64,000 nucleotides of DNA, taken from an uncultured Dehalococcoidia bacterium. Its GTDB lineage: Bacteria > Chloroflexota > Dehalococcoidia > Lucifugimonadales > UBA3495. Positions 60,683-64,000 of this stretch are shown here, piece by piece. Position numbers and translations under genes: made by a program. The stretch spans positions 1,922,001 to 1,986,000 of the forward strand of contig OY282456.1 of NCBI GenBank assembly GCA_958296225.1, given 5' to 3'. Under the pieces are notes generated by a model that saw only the letters and a list, made by a program, of their open reading frames with translations, was not told the DNA's origin and did no database searches. Within the stretch, counting starts at the first letter, position 1; each line of letters begins with the position of its first letter.

Positions 60683-62315
60683 TCCGGCGCCGGACTGCCG
60701 GCCATCCCGGCGTGAAACCTTGCGCTCCCGTCTCCGGCGCCCCTCAATGACGGGGCTGATTTTCGGCCTGCTGCTGGCGGCCGTCTGCGCGCAACTCTGG
60801 TTTGCCAGCGCTCCGCTGCCGCTGGGCGGCCCCAACGTGCTGCTGGCCGCCGCGGCGGTTATCCTGGCGGCCGGCAATGCCCTGTGGCGGGCCGGCCGCC
60901 GCCCGCTCCCGGAACCCGCCGCCGTCATTCCCGCCCTGGTCGGCGAGTTCCGTCCCCTGATTCCGGCAATGGCGGCCGCCCTGCTGCTGCTGGCGTGGAT
61001 GACGACGGTCCATCTGTGCCACGGCATCCACGATGCAACGCGGCTGGCGCAAACCGCGCTGGGCATCGGCATCCTGTTCGCGGTGTATCGGAGCGTGGAC
61101 CGCCCGCGCCGGGTATGGCTGATGATAATGGCGGTCGTCGCCGCAACTTTCGTGTCCGCCCTGTGGGGCTTTGCCGCAACATTCATCGGCGACCCCTTCC
61201 TGACCGTCTGGCTGCATATTGCCAGCGTGGAGGGAAAATACCTGGATCACATTTTGATGTATGGCCGAATGGCCGGGCTTGCCGTGACTGCCGGCACCTT
61301 CGCTTACCAGCTCGCCGTTGCCGTCCCCCTGGCTTTCGCCGTCCTCCTCTACCACCCCATGGGACGCGGCCGGGAGTCCCGGCGGCGAATCTACGACGCC
61401 GCGCTGTTTGTAATGCTGCTGACCCTGGTAACGGCAATGGTGGTGAACGCTACCCGCTCCGCCCTGCTTGGCGTGCTGGTCGCCGCCGTCATCATCGTCT
61501 TGCCGTCCCTGAAAGCGCCCCGGCTGCGGCGGCGTTTGTTTTGCGTCATCGCGCTAACGGCGGTCGGCCTGCTCGCATTCTTCAATCCCGTGTTCACCGC
61601 CGGCGACGCTGCCGGCAGCGTCAGCCGCCTTTTCCACGACGGCGCCGGCCGGCTGGCCGCTGCAAGTCCGGCCGTTGGCAACGAATCGGGGAACAGCCGT
61701 ATCCTCAGCATCTCAGACCGGTCGGCCCAGAGCCGGATACCCATGGCCGTTACGGCATTGCGCTACTCCGTGGACTATCCTCTAGGAACCGGCATCTACT
61801 CCCCGGACATCGCCCACTTGAGCTGGGGGCGGCGCATTCAAATCGACTTGGGCAGCCGCGTCCTCAACCCGGACGCCGCCCACCTAATTGAGGGGCTGCA
61901 CCCCGGAACCAGGCAATCCATTCTGAGCGGCGCGCTCCCCCATAATCAGTTTCTCGCCCTGCTCGTGCTTTACGGATTCCCCGGCCTGGTTCTGTTCGCC
62001 CTGTTCTATGCGCTGGTTCTCCGGTCGTTATTCACCCCGGCGCGGAAGTTTGTCATACCCGCCCCGAACACGCTGCTCCATTGCCTGGCCGCCGCCGTCG
62101 CCGGAGCGATGGTCAGCTATTTAATATTCGGGCTGCTGAATCCCATCGGCCCGTTCGAGGACGACTGGAGTTATTTCTACATCATTGGGCTGGTGTTCAG
62201 CCTGGAGCGAATCGCCGCCGGCCGCCGGTATTCCGCCGGCCGTCCGTTGCGCCGGGATTTGGCGGATTGTGATATAAAACCCTTTGCCGAAACCCATCAC
62301 CCACGGGGGAAATGA
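60666..62315 (+). CDS. O-antigen ligase/polymerase-like membrane protein
   Basis: 549 residues with about ten to twelve helices and one large extracytoplasmic loop between them (residues about 320-430). The loop contains SRIPMAVTALRYSVDYPLGT and ALPHNQFLALLVLYGFPGLV, the pattern of the O-antigen ligase (WaaL/Wzy) family, with Arg and His near the membrane. The ligase or polymerase choice cannot be made. With the glycosyltransferase it should build or attach a surface glycan; the sugar transferase at 34.7 kb could start the same chain. Confidence 0.85.
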   Translation: MLRRANPAPDCRPSRRETLRSRLRRPSMTGLIFGLLLAAVCAQLWFASAPLPLGGPNVLLAAAAVILAAGNALWRAGRRPLPEPAAVIPALVGEFRPLIPAMAAALLLLAWMTTVHLCHGIHDATRLAQTALGIGILFAVYRSVDRPRRVWLMIMAVVAATFVSALWGFAATFIGDPFLTVWLHIASVEGKYLDHILMYGRMAGLAVTAGTFAYQLAVAVPLAFAVLLYHPMGRGRESRRRIYDAALFVMLLTLVTAMVVNATRSALLGVLVAAVIIVLPSLKAPRLRRRLFCVIALTAVGLLAFFNPVFTAGDAAGSVSRLFHDGAGRLAAASPAVGNESGNSRILSISDRSAQSRIPMAVTALRYSVDYPLGTGIYSPDIAHLSWGRRIQIDLGSRVLNPDAAHLIEGLHPGTRQSILSGALPHNQFLALLVLYGFPGLVLFALFYALVLRSLFTPARKFVIPAPNTLLHCLAAAVAGAMVSYLIFGLLNPIGPFEDDWSYFYIIGLVFSLERIAAGRRYSAGRPLRRDLADCDIKPFAETHHPRGK

Positions 62316-62318
62316 AAT

Positions 62319-63674
62319 ATGGAACCTAGCGCAATCGTCCGGCAAGTCCAGGACGCCGGCGTACAGCTCATAACCTTCTTCTACTGCGACAACGGCGGAA
62401 TCATCCGGGGCAAGGCGACCCACGCCGCGCGCCTGGCCGGCCGGCTCAATTCCGGCATCGGCCTGACCGTGGCGATGCAGGCCATGAGCGATATGGACCG
62501 GCTGCAATTAGTAGAAGGTATGGGCCCCGTTGGCGAAGTGCGGCTGATGCCGGCCCCGGACACTTTCACCATCCTGCCCTACGCCCCGCAGCGCGCCCTG
62601 ATGCTGGCCGACTTGATGACTACCGCCCGCCAGCCCTGGGCCGCCTGCCCCCGCGACTTTCTAAAGCGGATGCTGGCCCGCGCCGCCGCCCAGGGCCTGA
62701 CCATCCAGGCCGCTATGGAACCGGAGTGGTATCTGGCCCGCCCCGCCGGCGACGGGTTCGCCCCCCTCGACGAAACCCTCGACAACCACAGCGTCGGCTA
62801 TACCATGGCCCAGGACGTGATTGACGACGTGGTCGCCGCGCTGGAAGCCCAGGGCTTGCGCGTCGAGCAGTATTACCCGGAGCTGGGACACGGCCAGCAG
62901 GAATTGAGCATCACCCACGCCGACGCCCTGCGGGCCGCCGACAACCATATCATCTACCGCGAAACCGTGCGCAACGTGGCCTGGCGCCACGGCCTCTACG
63001 CCTCTTTCGCCCCCAAACCCTTTCCCGACCAGGCCGGCAGCGGCAACCACATCCACTTCAGCGCGTGGGATAATGACGGCCGCGTGAACCTCTTTTTTGA
63101 CCCCGACGACGCGCACAACCTCAGCCAACTGGCCTACCACTTCATCGGCGGCATTATGGAGCATATCGCGGGCCTGGTGGCGCTGACCTGTCCCAGTATG
63201 AACAGCTACCGCCGGCTGTCCCCCGGTTCCTGGAGCACCGCCTTTGCCTGCTACGGGCCCGACAACCGGGAAGCCGCCCTGCGGATACCATCCCTGTTCT
63301 GGGGTTCGGAAATGGCGTCCACCAACCTGGAATTCCGGCCCTCGGACTCCAGCGCCAACCCCTACGTCGCCCTGGCCGGCCTGATTGCCGCCGGCCTGGA
63401 CGGGGTCGAGCGCAGCCTGCAGCCCAGCCCCGACCAGCGCATCGCCGTTGACCCGGCCCGGCTGTCCCCCGACGAACTGGCCCGCCGGGGCATCCGTCGC
63501 CTGCCCACGTCCCTGCCGGAGGCCATCCACGCCCTGGAAACCGACGCCACCCTGACCGCGGCCATGGGGCCCGCGCTGGCCAATTCCTACCTGACCATCC
63601 GCCGGGCCGATTGGGAACTGTTCTCCCAGCACGACGCCGCCTACGAAGTGCGCCACCACTTCTACAAATACTAG
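62319..63674 (+). CDS. Glutamine synthetase family protein (gamma-glutamyl ligase type)
   Basis: 451 residues with the GS beta-grasp N-terminus (LITFFYCDNGGIIRGKA) and catalytic barrel: AAMEPEWYLARP (Glu ligand), YYPELGHGQQELSI, GSGNHIHFS and LEFRPSDSSANPYVALAGLI. The last two match the metal-binding Glu, His and Arg. Residue order resembles GlnA-like and polyamine-ligating relatives rather than housekeeping GlnA. So its substrate may be an amine other than ammonia. Confidence 0.87.
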   Translation: MEPSAIVRQVQDAGVQLITFFYCDNGGIIRGKATHAARLAGRLNSGIGLTVAMQAMSDMDRLQLVEGMGPVGEVRLMPAPDTFTILPYAPQRALMLADLMTTARQPWAACPRDFLKRMLARAAAQGLTIQAAMEPEWYLARPAGDGFAPLDETLDNHSVGYTMAQDVIDDVVAALEAQGLRVEQYYPELGHGQQELSITHADALRAADNHIIYRETVRNVAWRHGLYASFAPKPFPDQAGSGNHIHFSAWDNDGRVNLFFDPDDAHNLSQLAYHFIGGIMEHIAGLVALTCPSMNSYRRLSPGSWSTAFACYGPDNREAALRIPSLFWGSEMASTNLEFRPSDSSANPYVALAGLIAAGLDGVERSLQPSPDQRIAVDPARLSPDELARRGIRRLPTSLPEAIHALETDATLTAAMGPALANSYLTIRRADWELFSQHDAAYEVRHHFYKY

Positions 63675-63721
63675 CCCCCGCCCCCGCGTCCCGCCCGGAC
63701 CGAGCCGGGCAGGACGCGCTA

Positions 63722-64000
63722 TCACGGCAGTACGTAGGCCGCCGCAAAGGCCCCGAACCCGGTCACGCCGGCGGCGCAAACCATCCGGCCCACGGCGTCA
63801 TACTCCGCGCCCGGCGCCGCCTGCCAGCCGCCGCCGGATTCAGCATCACCATACCGCAGCAGCGTCAGCCGGCGTTCCCCGGCCTCCTCCGCCAGCGCCC
63901 GGGCCACCGGCAGGCAGACGGTCAGCCCCGACGCCGGAACGTCAGCCTCCGCCGCGGCGATGCGCACGATGGCCTGCGCCGCCCCGTTCCGCCCCAGCCC
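63722..64000 (-). CDS. C-terminal part of a hypothetical, probably surface protein (N-terminus outside)
   Basis: The minus-strand frame is open to the window edge and ends VTGFGAFAAAYVLP. The stretch LTLLRYGDAESGGGWQAAPG then VCAAGVTGFGAFA resembles the last domain of large secreted proteins that end with a FGxFAxG-type strand. Only 92 codons are visible, so the identification is weak. Confidence 0.5.
   Translation of the reverse strand, partial: GLGRNGAAQAIVRIAAAEADVPASGLTVCLPVARALAEEAGERRLTLLRYGDAESGGGWQAAPGAEYDAVGRMVCAAGVTGFGAFAAAYVLP

Overview
The window looks like a high-GC bacterial chromosome segment, most likely from the Chloroflexota (SAR202 or Dehalococcoidia-like). This rests on several traits together: a Thr/Pro-rich (TPxDTPVPP-type) lipoprotein, repeated LLM-class F420/flavin oxidoreductases, a P450 with its own 3Fe-4S ferredoxin, six Uma2-family genes, a DUF5679 protein, a CocE-type hydrolase, SMP-30 and cyclase-family hydrolases, and a very short EF-Ts. 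The assignment is an inference from gene content; no rRNA is present to test it.

Layout. 1-3.3 kb: truncated P450, ferredoxin, LLM oxidoreductase, Uma2. 3.3-9.1 kb (minus strand): aroC, aroE, lipoprotein, valS. 9.3-10.2 kb: a DUF4258/DUF2283-like pair. 10.3-11.5 kb: rpsA behind a translationally coupled leader ORF. 11.6-14.2 kb (minus): an unknown gene and polX. 14.4-17.8 kb: bioY, an MBL-fold protein, a CocE hydrolase and a small membrane protein. 18.4-27.3 kb: the core cluster rpsB-tsf-pyrH-frr-uppS-cdsA-dxr-rseP-sfsA and an endonuclease III-like gene. 27.3-29.1 kb: a tandemly duplicated Uma2 gene. 30.3-34.2 kb: peptide-type ABC transporter (two permeases and a binding protein, no ATPases). 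34.7-38.7 kb: sugar transferase, tRNA-Ala, NHL protein, a 423-bp tandem duplication, SMP-30. 39.5-43.5 kb: TRAP permease, a mercuric-reductase-like flavoprotein, an Mrr-type endonuclease. 43.7-48.4 kb: a decaying zone of pseudogenes, mobile repeats and tiny membrane proteins. 48.4-55.3 kb (minus): a primase-C-terminus-like protein, an MDR dehydrogenase, and an operon of degenerate MntA, HepT, an LLM oxidoreductase and three Uma2 genes, then an SDR. 55.8-63.7 kb: a three-domain fusion (degenerate HD, chorismate-mutase-like, TrpRS-like), two overlapping small membrane genes, trpS, a glycosyltransferase, an O-antigen-ligase-like protein and a glutamine-synthetase-family gene.

Two things stand out. 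First, a family of about 0.55-0.6 kb non-autonomous elements occurs four times (17790, 38780, 45344, 47278). Each has terminal inverted repeats, a perfectly kept sigma70-type promoter (TTGACA, 17 bp, TATACT) and a hairpin with a compensatory base-pair change between copies. Each also has an outward-facing ribosome binding site and start codon near its right end. Three copies have flanking direct repeats, one a clean 9-bp duplication inside a PNPOx-like gene. A related 123-bp element has its own perfect 9-bp duplication. Second, the gene at 55796 joins chorismate-mutase-like and TrpRS-like domains and sits two tiny membrane genes upstream of the true trpS.

Smaller points of interest are a HepT toxin paired with a doubled, catalytically dead MntA-like partner, and a 28-residue leader ORF whose stop overlaps the rpsA start.
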